A stretch of DNA of 64,000 nucleotides from Cypionkella sp. Its GTDB lineage: Bacteria; Pseudomonadota; Alphaproteobacteria; Rhodobacterales; Rhodobacteraceae. The notes under the pieces are model-generated. The model was not told the DNA's origin, made no database searches, and saw only the letters and a program-made list of their open reading frames with translations. The stretch's first letter is position 1; each line of letters opens with the position of its first letter. The position numbers and the translations under genes were made by a program. Below, piece by piece: positions 1 through 9,957 of this stretch. The DNA is taken from positions 62,001 to 126,000 of the forward strand of contig NZ_JAUSBA010000034.1 of the NCBI RefSeq assembly GCF_030652235.1, read 5' to 3'.

Positions 1-91
1 TATGGCCACTGAAATGCTTGCCAGCGGCATCCGGGGCTTTGCCAAAGATCTGGTCAAATTGCGCGAGATTGTCCGGCAGAAACTCGGCTAA
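1..91 (+). CDS. Transaldolase-like protein, C-terminal end only
   Basis: An open frame enters from outside the window and ends with TAA at 89-91. The roughly 30 readable residues include GIRGFAKDLVKLREI, which resembles the last helix of TalB-type transaldolases (GIRKFA, then a KLE-like stretch). Transaldolase moves a three-carbon unit between sugar phosphates in the cytoplasmic non-oxidative pentose phosphate pathway. No active-site residue is visible, so the call rests on this short tail alone. The ATG at position 2 is internal and not a credible start. Confidence 0.4.
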   Translation, partial: MATEMLASGIRGFAKDLVKLREIVRQKLG

Positions 92-449
92 GCGCCGGAA
101 GTTCTGTGGCGTGCAGCTTTGCGGTATTGCAAAGGCGCGGTCCGCCACTGGCTTTCCCGCAGATGAGCAGAACCAAGCGGGGCGTCGGTCCAAATTGTAG
201 GCCGACGCCTCAACTTGCCGCCGCCGCCATCGCCGCTGACCGGGGGGCTATGCGCGTGATTTGGCGGTTGCCGCCAAGGCCCAGCCCGCGGTGCGGGACG
301 CTTCGCAACTTGCGATCAGAGCGCGCAGATCCGCGCGTGACGCTTGTACAGTGAGGCCGCGCGCACGGTATTTTTCTCAGAGAGCCGTCGTTTAACGCGG
401 TGATGGCATGGAGAGTACACCCAATCAACTTGGCAAGCGGCCGGCTGGG
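92..449. other. Gap without a recognisable gene
   Basis: No reading frame here has a ribosome binding site or a recognisable product. A short perfect hairpin (TTGGCGG, three-base loop, CCGCCAA) lies at 261-277 and could belong to the 3' end of the upstream transcript. The stretch separates the transaldolase-like tail from the convergent end of torT. Confidence 0.5.
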
Positions 450-1508
450 TCAGTTCGATACCTTGAACACCGGGACGAATGACGCGGGTGTGAGGGATTC
501 TTGTGTGCCGATCTCGTCGATGTTTTCGGGCGTCAGCGTGACAATGCGTGGCCCCGCATGCCGGATCGTCAGATTGCCTTCGATGGCCCGCACCGCAAGT
601 TCGACCGCCAAGCGGCCTTGCAGCACGGCGAAATCAGTAGGGGCTGCCAGAATGCGTCCCCGCTTGATGCCGCGATAAACGCCGTGGCTGACATAGGTTG
701 AGACAATTCCGATCCGGCCGGTCAAATTGCGGGCGCGCAGGATCGAAACGGCGGCCTCTGCCATCGGACCGCTGCCGACGAGGTAGTTCACCTCTGGCAC
801 GCTGTCGAGAATGTCTTCAACCAAAAGCACCTGCTGATCAACCCCGGTATCGCCGTAGCGCGTGGCAACGATCTGCGCCGAACTTTCAGCAAGGGCTTCG
901 AAAAACCCCTGTTCTACGAATTGCACCCAACCCGCACCTTTGGGGCCGGGGAACCACGCCAGCTTGACCGCAGGGCTGCCCTTTGGATGCCGTTGGGCGA
1001 TGGCGCGACCCGCCGCCGCGCCCATTTCCCGCCAAGACACGCTGGCTTTGGCCGAGATGCCTGCATCGTCCATGTCGTTTACCGCTGCGATGACGGGCAT
1101 CTGTTGGGCAATGTCCAGAACCGCAGGGGACAGGCCGTCATAAGACACTGGTCCAATAATCAGGGCATCCATATGGCGCTTGCCGCAGGCCTTGACCTGT
1201 TCGATCTGACGGTCGAGGTTTGGATAGCCGCCCGCCTCGTACAGGTCGAAGGAAACTCCAAGCCGGTTTGCTTCTTCGACCATGCCATAATTGACGCTCA
1301 GCCAATAGGCGTCTTTCAGATGCGGATAGAGTACGCAAAGCCGCCACGGCTTGGCTGCGTGGTCAAGCGGCTGATAAAGCAGCGGCTGCGTTTGGCTGTC
1401 ATCGTCAAACGGCACCGTTGGCGCTTCCAGTTGCCAAGATTCAGCGCGCGCGGATTGGCTGGCGAAGACGGCGCAGCTCGCAAATAGGATATGTCGCAAA
1501 AATCTCAT
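450..1508 (-). CDS. torT: TorT-like periplasmic TMAO-sensing protein
   Basis: This is a 352-residue periplasmic binding protein of the sugar-binding type-1 fold, matching TorT, which presents trimethylamine N-oxide (TMAO) to the membrane kinase TorS. The start at 1508 is chosen because it opens a clear signal peptide (MRFLRHILFASCAVFA, cleavage near SARA-ES) and has GGAAG upstream. The PWRLCVLYPHLKDAYW stretch followed by a conserved core of VNYGMVEEANRLG fits the family. It is divergent from torS with only 56 bases between the start codons. No torCAD reductase genes are nearby, so the sensed ligand probably controls uptake. The exact ligand (TMAO or another methylated amine) is inferred. Confidence 0.8.
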   Translation of the reverse strand: MRFLRHILFASCAVFASQSARAESWQLEAPTVPFDDDSQTQPLLYQPLDHAAKPWRLCVLYPHLKDAYWLSVNYGMVEEANRLGVSFDLYEAGGYPNLDRQIEQVKACGKRHMDALIIGPVSYDGLSPAVLDIAQQMPVIAAVNDMDDAGISAKASVSWREMGAAAGRAIAQRHPKGSPAVKLAWFPGPKGAGWVQFVEQGFFEALAESSAQIVATRYGDTGVDQQVLLVEDILDSVPEVNYLVGSGPMAEAAVSILRARNLTGRIGIVSTYVSHGVYRGIKRGRILAAPTDFAVLQGRLAVELAVRAIEGNLTIRHAGPRIVTLTPENIDEIGTQESLTPASFVPVFKVSN

Positions 1509-1564
1509 GCCTTTGCTTCCATCCCCTGTAATCTGATCCCAGATCCCGGGTAAGGTTACGGAAG

Positions 1565-4447
1565 ATGCTGCACAAGTCCAGCCCATCACGCGTCAGTTTG
1601 GGGCGTATGCTGCTGATGGCCTTTTTGGTCATCGCGGGCTTGCCGACTCTGACCGGGGTTCTGGGTTGGATCGAGTTGCAGAAGGTCGCGCGCAACCAAA
1701 CCAATGTCATCAAGCAAACCATTCCGGCGATTTCCGAAGTGCGCGGCTTTACCGAGGAAATCAGCCGGATTGTCGTGGTCGCACCCGAACTTGCGGCCGT
1801 CACGACGGAAGCGGCACGGCGGAAACGTGCGGGCTATCTGGTTGCCCAAGCCGATGCGCTGAAACAGCGGGTTGCGCGCTATGAAGGCACGGGGGATGTG
1901 ATCCCGGCAGGGCTGGAACAGGCCGAAGCCGATGTCCGCAGTGGTATCGAGCGGCTTGACCGTCTGGTGCAGGACCGCATCATTGCCATCGCGGCACAGA
2001 GCGCCCGGCTGCACGCCGGTCTGACTGCCACGACCGAGTTGTTGGAAATTGCCGATACTTTGGTGGCGAACGCCCAAATGGGCACATCGGCGGTAATCTC
2101 TAGCCTTTATGATCTGGAAGACGCGGGACCAGACACCAACAAGCGATTGGATACGTTGGATAAGCTGATCGAAGTCGATTTGTTCCGCCAAGGTCAGATG
2201 TCTGAAATGCGCTCTTATATTGGTGAGGTGGGGTTGTTGTTGAACCGGATTGCGACGGTGCAAAACCCGGCAGAGCTTGCGCAGGTGCAGGCAGAGTTGC
2301 AGTCTCGCATCGACATTGTGATGCGTCGTATTCTGGCGGTGAATGATCCGATCCGGGCCGAGCGAGCCTTCGCGCTGTTGCAGATGATCCGACCCAGCTC
2401 TGCCCCGCCGCCAGATTCTGCGGATATGTTCAGCCTTACCAAAGGCATCCTTGATTTGAACCGCCTGATCGCCGTGGCGCAAAGTGACGTCCGCGAGGCG
2501 GCGGTGCGTCTGGAGCGCGAGGCGCAAGCGCTAGCCGATCAGATCAGTGGGCGGGCGGTTTTGGCAGGGGCAGAGGCCAGCGCAGCGATCCGCACCACGC
2601 AGCAGCTATATGTCTGGGGATCGGTGGCGGCCTTGCTGATTTCTCTGGCGGTTGTCTGGATATATGTGCGCGGCAATATCACCCGCCGTCTGGACGCGCT
2701 GTCGGCCACGATGACGCGACTTGCCGATGGCGAAGCGGTGGGGCGCATCACCCCACACGGCACTGACGAAATTGCAGAAATGGAAGCGGCTGTAGAGGTG
2801 TTTCGCCTGCAAGGCATTGAAAACCACGCGCTGGAAGCCGAGCGCGATCAGAATCTGGCCGAGTTGCGCCGTCACCGTCTTGAGCTGCAACTGCTGGTGG
2901 CCGAGCAAACCAAACAGTTGCGCGGCGAGGTCAGCGCCCATGCCGAAGCCCGCAAGCGGGCCGAGACTGCCGACCGCGCCAAGTCAGAATTTCTTGCCAT
3001 GATGAGCCATGAGATTCGCACGCCGATGAATGGCGTGTTGGGGATGTTGCGCAGTCTGGGGCGTGATGGGTTATCGGTGCGCCAACAGCGCCAGTTGCGC
3101 GCGGCACACGCCTCGGGTGAGGGGTTGATGGTGATTTTGAACGACATTCTGGATTACTCCAAAATTGAAGCCGGGGCCGCGACCTTGGCTGAAGTGGCGT
3201 TCGCACCGGCTGATCTGTTGCGCGATATTGTCGGGTTGATGAGCCCGAGCGCGCAGGAAAAAGGGCTGGTGCTGCGGCTGGACGTGCCCGCCGCTTTGCC
3301 GGCAGCGGTGGTAGGCGATATGGGCAAACTGCGACAAATCTTGTTCAATCTGGTTTCCAATGCGGTGAAATTTACCGAGCAAGGCGAAGTTGGCTTAAGC
3401 GTCACATCGCGGAACGACGCGGACGGTTCTATATTGAGCTTTGCCGTCAGTGATACCGGCAAGGGCATTGCCGAAGCCTCGCAAGAGCGGATTTTTGGCG
3501 TATTCGAGCAAGAAGACGCGCAGACCGCGCGGCAGTATGGCGGTACGGGATTGGGCCTTGCGATTTGTCGACGGTTTGCGGATGCGATGGGGGCGTCATT
3601 GACCGTTCAAAGCGCCCCCGGTGCGGGCACGGTGTTCACGCTGGAGGCAGGCTTCCGCCCCGGTAAGGCGGCTGATTTGCCTGTTGATGTCGTGGATGTA
3701 CCGGTTCAATCCACTGCCCGAAAACTGCACGCTTTGGTGGTAGAAGATAACGATATCAATCAGATGGTTATTCAAACCTACCTAGAAGATATGGGGCATC
3801 AGGTGCATGTGGTTGGAACCGCTGAGGCTGCATTATCGGTGCTGCGAGACGCGAGATTTGACGTGATCCTGATGGATGTAAACTTACCGGGCCTTTCCGG
3901 CACCGAGGCGACGCGGATGATCCGGGGAACAGTGGATGCGCGGATTGCGGGCCTGCCGATCATCGGGGTTTCGGCGCATGTGCAGGAAGCGGATAGGCTG
4001 GAAAATCTGCGGGCCGGAATGTCAGCGATCTTGCCGAAACCTTTGTCGTTTAACGCGCTGGCAGCCGCATTGCTTGAAGTTGTGCCTGATCGACATGTTC
4101 TGTTCGATCTCGCGTCCGATATGGGGGTTGAGCGAGCCTGCGGGCTGGCGCGTATGTTTTTGGAAAACTTGCAGAAGGGGTTGGTTGTCATCGCCGCCGC
4201 TGCCGTGTCCAGCGATTTTGTGGCTTTGGCTCGGGCAGCCCATCATCTGAAAGGGGCTACGGGGAACTTTGATCTGCCTATGCTTGCTGCGCATTTGGAC
4301 CAGATCGAGGGTTCGGCCAAGCTTGCCCCGTCCACCCAGCTTGAGATTAGCCTTCAACTATTGCCGTCCTTGGCCGAGGAAAGCCGTTTGGCCATCGAAA
4401 CAGCCCTAACCGTGCTTGACCCCAGCCTCACCCAAGCTGCGCAGTAA
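1565..4447 (+). CDS. torS: TorS-like hybrid sensor histidine kinase
   Basis: A 960-residue membrane kinase built like TorS. It has a transmembrane helix near 16-37, a long helical periplasmic sensor, a second membrane helix near 348-368, HAMP, and a HisKA domain with His482 in the motif MMSHEIRTPMNG. An ATPase domain (NAVKFTE, DTGKGI), a receiver domain with Asp771 (ILMDVNLPG) and a C-terminal Hpt domain with His893 (AHHLKGA) follow. This gives the four-step phosphorelay known for TorS, passing phosphate to TorR. It is divergent from torT, and its 3' end overlaps the convergent torR by 20 bases. All phospho-acceptor residues are present, so it looks functional. Confidence 0.85.
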   Translation: MLHKSSPSRVSLGRMLLMAFLVIAGLPTLTGVLGWIELQKVARNQTNVIKQTIPAISEVRGFTEEISRIVVVAPELAAVTTEAARRKRAGYLVAQADALKQRVARYEGTGDVIPAGLEQAEADVRSGIERLDRLVQDRIIAIAAQSARLHAGLTATTELLEIADTLVANAQMGTSAVISSLYDLEDAGPDTNKRLDTLDKLIEVDLFRQGQMSEMRSYIGEVGLLLNRIATVQNPAELAQVQAELQSRIDIVMRRILAVNDPIRAERAFALLQMIRPSSAPPPDSADMFSLTKGILDLNRLIAVAQSDVREAAVRLEREAQALADQISGRAVLAGAEASAAIRTTQQLYVWGSVAALLISLAVVWIYVRGNITRRLDALSATMTRLADGEAVGRITPHGTDEIAEMEAAVEVFRLQGIENHALEAERDQNLAELRRHRLELQLLVAEQTKQLRGEVSAHAEARKRAETADRAKSEFLAMMSHEIRTPMNGVLGMLRSLGRDGLSVRQQRQLRAAHASGEGLMVILNDILDYSKIEAGAATLAEVAFAPADLLRDIVGLMSPSAQEKGLVLRLDVPAALPAAVVGDMGKLRQILFNLVSNAVKFTEQGEVGLSVTSRNDADGSILSFAVSDTGKGIAEASQERIFGVFEQEDAQTARQYGGTGLGLAICRRFADAMGASLTVQSAPGAGTVFTLEAGFRPGKAADLPVDVVDVPVQSTARKLHALVVEDNDINQMVIQTYLEDMGHQVHVVGTAEAALSVLRDARFDVILMDVNLPGLSGTEATRMIRGTVDARIAGLPIIGVSAHVQEADRLENLRAGMSAILPKPLSFNALAAALLEVVPDRHVLFDLASDMGVERACGLARMFLENLQKGLVVIAAAAVSSDFVALARAAHHLKGATGNFDLPMLAAHLDQIEGSAKLAPSTQLEISLQLLPSLAEESRLAIETALTVLDPSLTQAAQ

Positions 4448-5132
4448 ACACATAGCCTTCGCCATGCGATGTGGTGAAGATGCGCGGCGCCTTCGGATCA
4501 TCGCCGAATTTTGCGCGCAACCGCTGCACCAATACATCTATCGTGCGGGTATTGGTGCCATCTTGCCGGTGGGTGATCGCCATGATCAACCGATCCCGGT
4601 CCATCACCGCCCCCGGATTGGTCACAAAAACCCGCAGCAACTCGTATTCCGCTCGCGTCAGTACAATCGACTGGCCCGCGGCATCCGTCACCTGCCGAGA
4701 GGCCACGTCAAAGCTAAAGCCGTTGAACTGAAACACCCGCCGCGTCATCGCCCGCATGGCAGTGGTGCGCCGCAACAGGTTCTTCACCCGCGCCAGCAAT
4801 TCGCGTCGATTGAAGGGTTTGCAGACATAATCATCCGCACCAAGCTCCAGCCCGACGATGCGGTCCACGTCATCGGTGCGGCCCGACAACAAGATGATGC
4901 CGATTTCCGAACGTGCCCGCAGTTCGCGGGTGATCTCTAACCCGTCTTTGCCCTGCAAATTGATGTCGGCAATCAGCAGATCGGCGGTGTTCTGCGCGAG
5001 GATTTTCTCGGCTTTCTCCGCCGTGTCACATTCCGATATGCGATAGCCGAATGATCCCAGATAGCTGGCCAACGTGCTGCGAGTCACCGGCTCGTCTTCG
5101 ACAATGACAATATGCGCTGGTCTGGACGCCAT
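4428..5132 (-). CDS. torR: TorR-like OmpR-family response regulator
   Basis: A 234-residue regulator with an N-terminal receiver domain (acidic pocket ED12-13, phospho-Asp56 in LLIADINLQG, Lys in CKPFNRREL) and a C-terminal winged helix of the OmpR class (LTRAEYELLRVF, then DVLVQRLRAKF and GEGYVF). It would receive phosphate from the TorS Hpt domain and act on DNA. It is convergent with torS, sharing 20 bases, and divergent from tmoX. The shared 178-base upstream region is the natural target. In Escherichia coli torR is likewise divergent from torCAD; here the importer genes take that position. The name follows the TorT/TorS context. Confidence 0.8.
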   Translation of the reverse strand: MASRPAHIVIVEDEPVTRSTLASYLGSFGYRISECDTAEKAEKILAQNTADLLIADINLQGKDGLEITRELRARSEIGIILLSGRTDDVDRIVGLELGADDYVCKPFNRRELLARVKNLLRRTTAMRAMTRRVFQFNGFSFDVASRQVTDAAGQSIVLTRAEYELLRVFVTNPGAVMDRDRLIMAITHRQDGTNTRTIDVLVQRLRAKFGDDPKAPRIFTTSHGEGYVFTAQLG

Positions 5133-6255
<1,123 letters not shown>

Positions 6256-6275
6256 GCCGAACAGTCGTATTTCTT

Positions 6276-6304
6276 GGCCCATCCAGCGCATTGCGGGATG
6301 GGCC
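6276..6304 (+). other. Intercistronic stem-loop between tmoX and tmoW
   Basis: A perfect 9-base stem (GGCCCATCC and GGATGGGCC) with an 11-base loop lies just after the tmoX stop. No T-run follows, so a full terminator is unlikely. Such hairpins after binding-protein genes commonly protect the upstream mRNA, giving more binding protein than membrane subunits. Confidence 0.6.
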
Positions 6305-6333
6305 GATCCTTTGCTTAAGATTGAGGTTCCCGC

Positions 6334-7347
6334 ATGACGGAAAGCGTTATCACCTGCCGCAATGTCTCAAAGATTTTCGGGCCGAACCCGGCGCAGCATC
6401 TGGTGCAGCTGAAGGCCGATCCGGGTTTGTCGCAGGCAGGCTACGTCCATGCGGTGCGCGATGTTAATCTTGACGTCCGGCGGGGCGAAATGCTGGTTGT
6501 CATGGGCCTGTCGGGCTCGGGAAAATCCACGCTGGTGCGCTGTCTGTCGCGGTTGATCGAGATTACCGGCGGTTCGGTCACGGTCGAAGGCCGCGACATT
6601 GCGACGCTTTCGGAATCCGAACTGATCGACCTGCGCCGCAGCAAGATGGGCATGGTGTTTCAAAGCTTTGGCCTGCTGCCGCATCGCTCAGTTCTGGAAA
6701 ACGTCGCCTTCCCGCTGGAAATGCGCGGACAGGATCGCAGCACCCGTTACGCCCGTGCCCGCGAAATGCTGGAGCTGGTGGGCCTGAAAGGCCGCGAAGA
6801 TTACTTCCCGCGCGAACTTTCCGGCGGCCAGCAGCAGCGCGTCGGCATCGCGCGGTCCCTGGCGGTCGAGCCTGACATCTGGTTTCTGGACGAACCGTTT
6901 TCGGCGCTGGACCCGCTGATCCGGCGCGAGATGCAGGATGAATTCCTGCGGCTAAAGGGCATGATGAACAAGACGATCATCTTCATCACTCATGATTTTG
7001 ACGAAGCTCTGCGTCTGGCTGACCGTATTGCGATCATGAAAGACGGTCGGGTTGAGCAATGCGACACCCCCGATCAGATCGTGCTGCATCCGGCCACCGA
7101 ATATGTCGCAAAATTCACCTCCGAGATTGACCGCGCCCGCGTGGTGCATATCGGCAGTCTTGTCGCCCCGCTGACCGCACCCGCCACAGGCGAACCCGTG
7201 GCCGCATATCGCACCATTCGCGATCTGGCCCGACAACTGATCTCGGACCCGCGCGTCGAGATTCCGGTGATCAACGATAAGGGCGCAGTGATCGGATCAG
7301 TGTTGCGGCAAACGGCGCTGGATGTGCTGCTCGGGGATGCACATTGA
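6334..7347 (+). CDS. tmoW: TMAO/betaine ABC transporter ATP-binding protein
   Basis: A 337-residue ATPase of the ProV/OpuAA class. It shows Walker A (GLSGSGKST), the Q-loop (VFQSFGLLPH), the ABC signature (LSGGQQQR), Walker B (IWFLDEPFSALD) and the switch histidine (FITHDFDEAL). The C-terminal part (VIGSVLRQTALDVL) looks like a reduced regulatory CBS-like tail. It energises uptake with TmoX and TmoV at the inner membrane. Its stop overlaps the tmoV start (TGATG at 7345-7349), which implies translational coupling. Confidence 0.8.
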   Translation: MTESVITCRNVSKIFGPNPAQHLVQLKADPGLSQAGYVHAVRDVNLDVRRGEMLVVMGLSGSGKSTLVRCLSRLIEITGGSVTVEGRDIATLSESELIDLRRSKMGMVFQSFGLLPHRSVLENVAFPLEMRGQDRSTRYARAREMLELVGLKGREDYFPRELSGGQQQRVGIARSLAVEPDIWFLDEPFSALDPLIRREMQDEFLRLKGMMNKTIIFITHDFDEALRLADRIAIMKDGRVEQCDTPDQIVLHPATEYVAKFTSEIDRARVVHIGSLVAPLTAPATGEPVAAYRTIRDLARQLISDPRVEIPVINDKGAVIGSVLRQTALDVLLGDAH

Positions 7348-9278
7348 TGGGGCGGTCTGAGCGCTATGCTGGCACCGCCAAACTGCTGTTGGCGCTGGCC
7401 GTAGGGCTGATGCTGTTCAAGACTGTTCTGCCGCAAGGCATGATCCGCCCGCCGGAATGGCTGGTGTTGCCCTTCGCCGATTGGATCAACGCGGTCTTCG
7501 CTTTCCTGCAAAACGATCTGGGCCTGATGGCGGTGACGCGGGCTTTTTCGGATGTGGTGGAATGGTTGCTGAACGTCACCGCCAACCTGCTTTACGGCAA
7601 AAGCCGCTGGCCGAACCTTGGCCCGATCCCGTGGAGCGTCATCGCTGTCACTGCCTTTATGGCCGGCTATGCGCTAAAAGGTTGGCGCTTGGGGCTGATC
7701 AGCGGCGGTACGTTTGTCTGGATCGCGCTGATGGGGCAATGGAAATGGGCGATGGAAACGCTGTCGGTCATTGTCGTCGCGGCCCCCTTCTCAGTGACGC
7801 TGGGCCTTGTGCTGGGCGTGCTGGCTTGGCGGTCGCCCCGGTTTGAGCGGGTGCTGAACCCGATCCTCAGCATCGCGCAATCCCTGCCGCATTTCGCCTA
7901 TATGATCCCGGTCGTGGTGTTCATCGGGGTTGGGCCGAAAGCAGGCGCGATTGTCACCATTATCTTCTCGGTGCCGCCGATGATCCGCATGACGCTGCTG
8001 GGGTTAAAGAAAGTGCCCGAAGAAGTGATCGAGGCTGGCAAAATGTCAGGAGCCACGCGTTGGCAGTTGCTGACGCGGGCGCGTATCCCCACCGCGCGGT
8101 CCGAGATTCTGATCGGCGTCAACCAAGTCATCATGCAATGTCTGGCCATGGTGGTGCTTGCCAGTTTCATCGGCATGCCGGGCTTGGGGCAGAAATTGCT
8201 GCAACTGCTGCAATCGCTGAAAATTGGCCTGTCGGTGGAAATCGGTGTGACCATCGTTTTGCTGGCGGTGACGCTGGACAGGCTGACCAAGGCCTGGGCG
8301 CTGCGTCTGCCCGTGCATGAGGCAGCAAGTCCATCCTGGCTCATACGCAATCGGCTGTTGGTGATCTGGCTGGCACTCTGCGCCTTGGGCTTTGGGCTGG
8401 CGCATTTTTTCCCATATTTTCTGGAAGTCGAGCGCAAGCAGGCGCTGTCGGTCGCAGGGCCGATAGATGCGTTGATGGATCAGGTGATCCGGCTGATCAC
8501 CCCGGTCACGCTCTGGCTGCGCTGGTTTCTGATCACTTGGGTGTTGATCCCGATGCGCGATGCCTACCTTTGGCTGCCGTTCACCGCCGTTCTGCTACTC
8601 CTCGCCGCCGTAGGCTGGGCGATTGGGGGCTTGCGATCCGCGCTGATCTGCGTAGCCTATTTTGGCCTGATCGCTGCATCGGGCTGGTGGGATCGGGCGA
8701 TGATCACGGTGTATATGGTCTGTATCTCAGTGGTGATTGCGGCGATTTTAGGCATTCCTTTGGCGATTTGGGGCGCGCGCACCCCAATCCGCGCCGGGCG
8801 TATCTTGCTGGTCTGTGACACGGCACAGACTTTCCCGAGCTTTATCTACTTGATCCCCGTCATCATGCTGTTTGGCGTCAATGACGTGGCAGTCGTCGCC
8901 GCCGTGGTGGTGTTTGCCGCCGTGCCCATGGTGCGCTACACCATCGAAGGCTTGCGCAACGTGCCGCCAGAAATGATTGAGGCGGCGGATATGAGTGGGG
9001 CGACACGTGCTCAGGTGCTATGGCATGTGCGTCTGCCGATGGCGCTGCCGACTATGCTGGTTGGTGCCAATCAATCGGTGATGTTCTCGCTGTTTATGGT
9101 GATCATCGCGGCCTTCATCGGCACGCAAGATCTGGGTCAGGAAATGCAGCGCGCTCTTTCCTCCACCGATGTGGGCAAAGGTTTGGTGCTGGGTTTCGCC
9201 GTGGCCTTCATGGGGCTTATGACGGATCATCTGATCACCCGCTGGTCCGAAACCCGCAAACGCGCGCTGGGGATCTGA
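7347..9278 (+). CDS. tmoV: Double-domain TMAO/betaine ABC permease
   Basis: A 643-residue permease with two fused inner-membrane domains. Each has its own EAA-type ATPase contact loop: EVIEAGKMSGATRWQLL near residue 227 and EMIEAADMSGATRAQVL near residue 544. Single-domain ProW proteins are about half this length, and the fused form is the one known for TmoV. The start is the ATG at 7347 that overlaps the tmoW stop. It forms the membrane channel of the importer and is the last gene of the operon. No tmm or tdm gene (TMAO breakdown) follows within the window. Confidence 0.8.
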   Translation: MGRSERYAGTAKLLLALAVGLMLFKTVLPQGMIRPPEWLVLPFADWINAVFAFLQNDLGLMAVTRAFSDVVEWLLNVTANLLYGKSRWPNLGPIPWSVIAVTAFMAGYALKGWRLGLISGGTFVWIALMGQWKWAMETLSVIVVAAPFSVTLGLVLGVLAWRSPRFERVLNPILSIAQSLPHFAYMIPVVVFIGVGPKAGAIVTIIFSVPPMIRMTLLGLKKVPEEVIEAGKMSGATRWQLLTRARIPTARSEILIGVNQVIMQCLAMVVLASFIGMPGLGQKLLQLLQSLKIGLSVEIGVTIVLLAVTLDRLTKAWALRLPVHEAASPSWLIRNRLLVIWLALCALGFGLAHFFPYFLEVERKQALSVAGPIDALMDQVIRLITPVTLWLRWFLITWVLIPMRDAYLWLPFTAVLLLLAAVGWAIGGLRSALICVAYFGLIAASGWWDRAMITVYMVCISVVIAAILGIPLAIWGARTPIRAGRILLVCDTAQTFPSFIYLIPVIMLFGVNDVAVVAAVVVFAAVPMVRYTIEGLRNVPPEMIEAADMSGATRAQVLWHVRLPMALPTMLVGANQSVMFSLFMVIIAAFIGTQDLGQEMQRALSSTDVGKGLVLGFAVAFMGLMTDHLITRWSETRKRALGI

Positions 9279-9564
9279 GTGTCGTCGTGACGGATGCAGA
9301 GGCGAGCGATGGGCCGCTTTCGCAAGTCCAAGCATCCGCACCGACCCAGCTGAGAATGTCCGCTTTCCGCCGAGGTCGTGTAAAAACCTCAGTTTATGCC
9401 ACGCTTCTGAAGGATTGAGAGGTTTCATTGAGGGTGTAAGCCGGGAACAGACGCACGGGTTGCATCGCGCTTTCGAGCGGAAACGCTGGTTCCCGCGAAT
9501 CGGAACGCAGGTTCCGGTCTTTCGGCCGCAGAGCTATAATGTGCAAAAAAGAAGCGGAATCCAC
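9279..9564. other. Gap with decayed sequence, no intact gene
   Basis: No intact gene is visible. The segment around 9355-9395 (GAGGTCGTGTAAAAACC) looks like the kind of end left by an insertion sequence, but no transposase or matching inverted repeat could be found. It runs into the DUF6880-like pseudogene. Confidence 0.35.
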
Positions 9565-9870
9565 ATCGCGTCGAAATCCACCCTCAATGCAAAGAACCTT
9601 AAGGCGCGGGGCACCGAACGACTGGCGTGATTGCTGCGCGAGATCAGCACCGCTGATGCCGCAGCCAAGCGCAAACTGCGTCTGGCGCTTGCCTCACCGA
9701 AAGGGCCGAAGGAGGAGCGCAGGAGAGTGTGAAGCGCCTGACCAGCATCGCCCGGGCCTGGACCTTCGAAAACTGGCTGAACCGCAAGCCGCTGGTGAAG
9801 GATCTCGCACCCGGCGCAGCGCCATCATGAAGCAGATCGCCTCACACAATCCCTGCGCGCCGGGATCGAG
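9565..9870 (+). pseudogene. DUF6880-like pseudogene
   Basis: Pieces of one protein appear in successive frames: STLNAKNLKARGTERLA, then after a TGA at 9628-9630 LLREISTADAAAKRKLRLAL, then in another frame KRLTSIARAWTFENW and NRKPLVKDL, then RSAIMKQIA. Together they resemble the N-terminal part of DUF6880 proteins, which have no known function. At least one stop and two frameshifts break it, and the expected start codon is ATC. It is a dead remnant lying between the TMAO and DMSP modules, consistent with past insertion and decay at this junction. Confidence 0.5.
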
Positions 9871-9957
9871 GTTCTCCGCCCATACCGCCTCTTTGGAATT
9901 CTCATCACGGCGCCATCAACGGGTCGTTCAATTCTGCTGCTGTCACGGTCCAGCAAT

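Noticed and set aside
9355-9395. Intact insertion sequence
   Set aside because: There is only an end-like motif, with no transposase frame and no matching inverted repeat.
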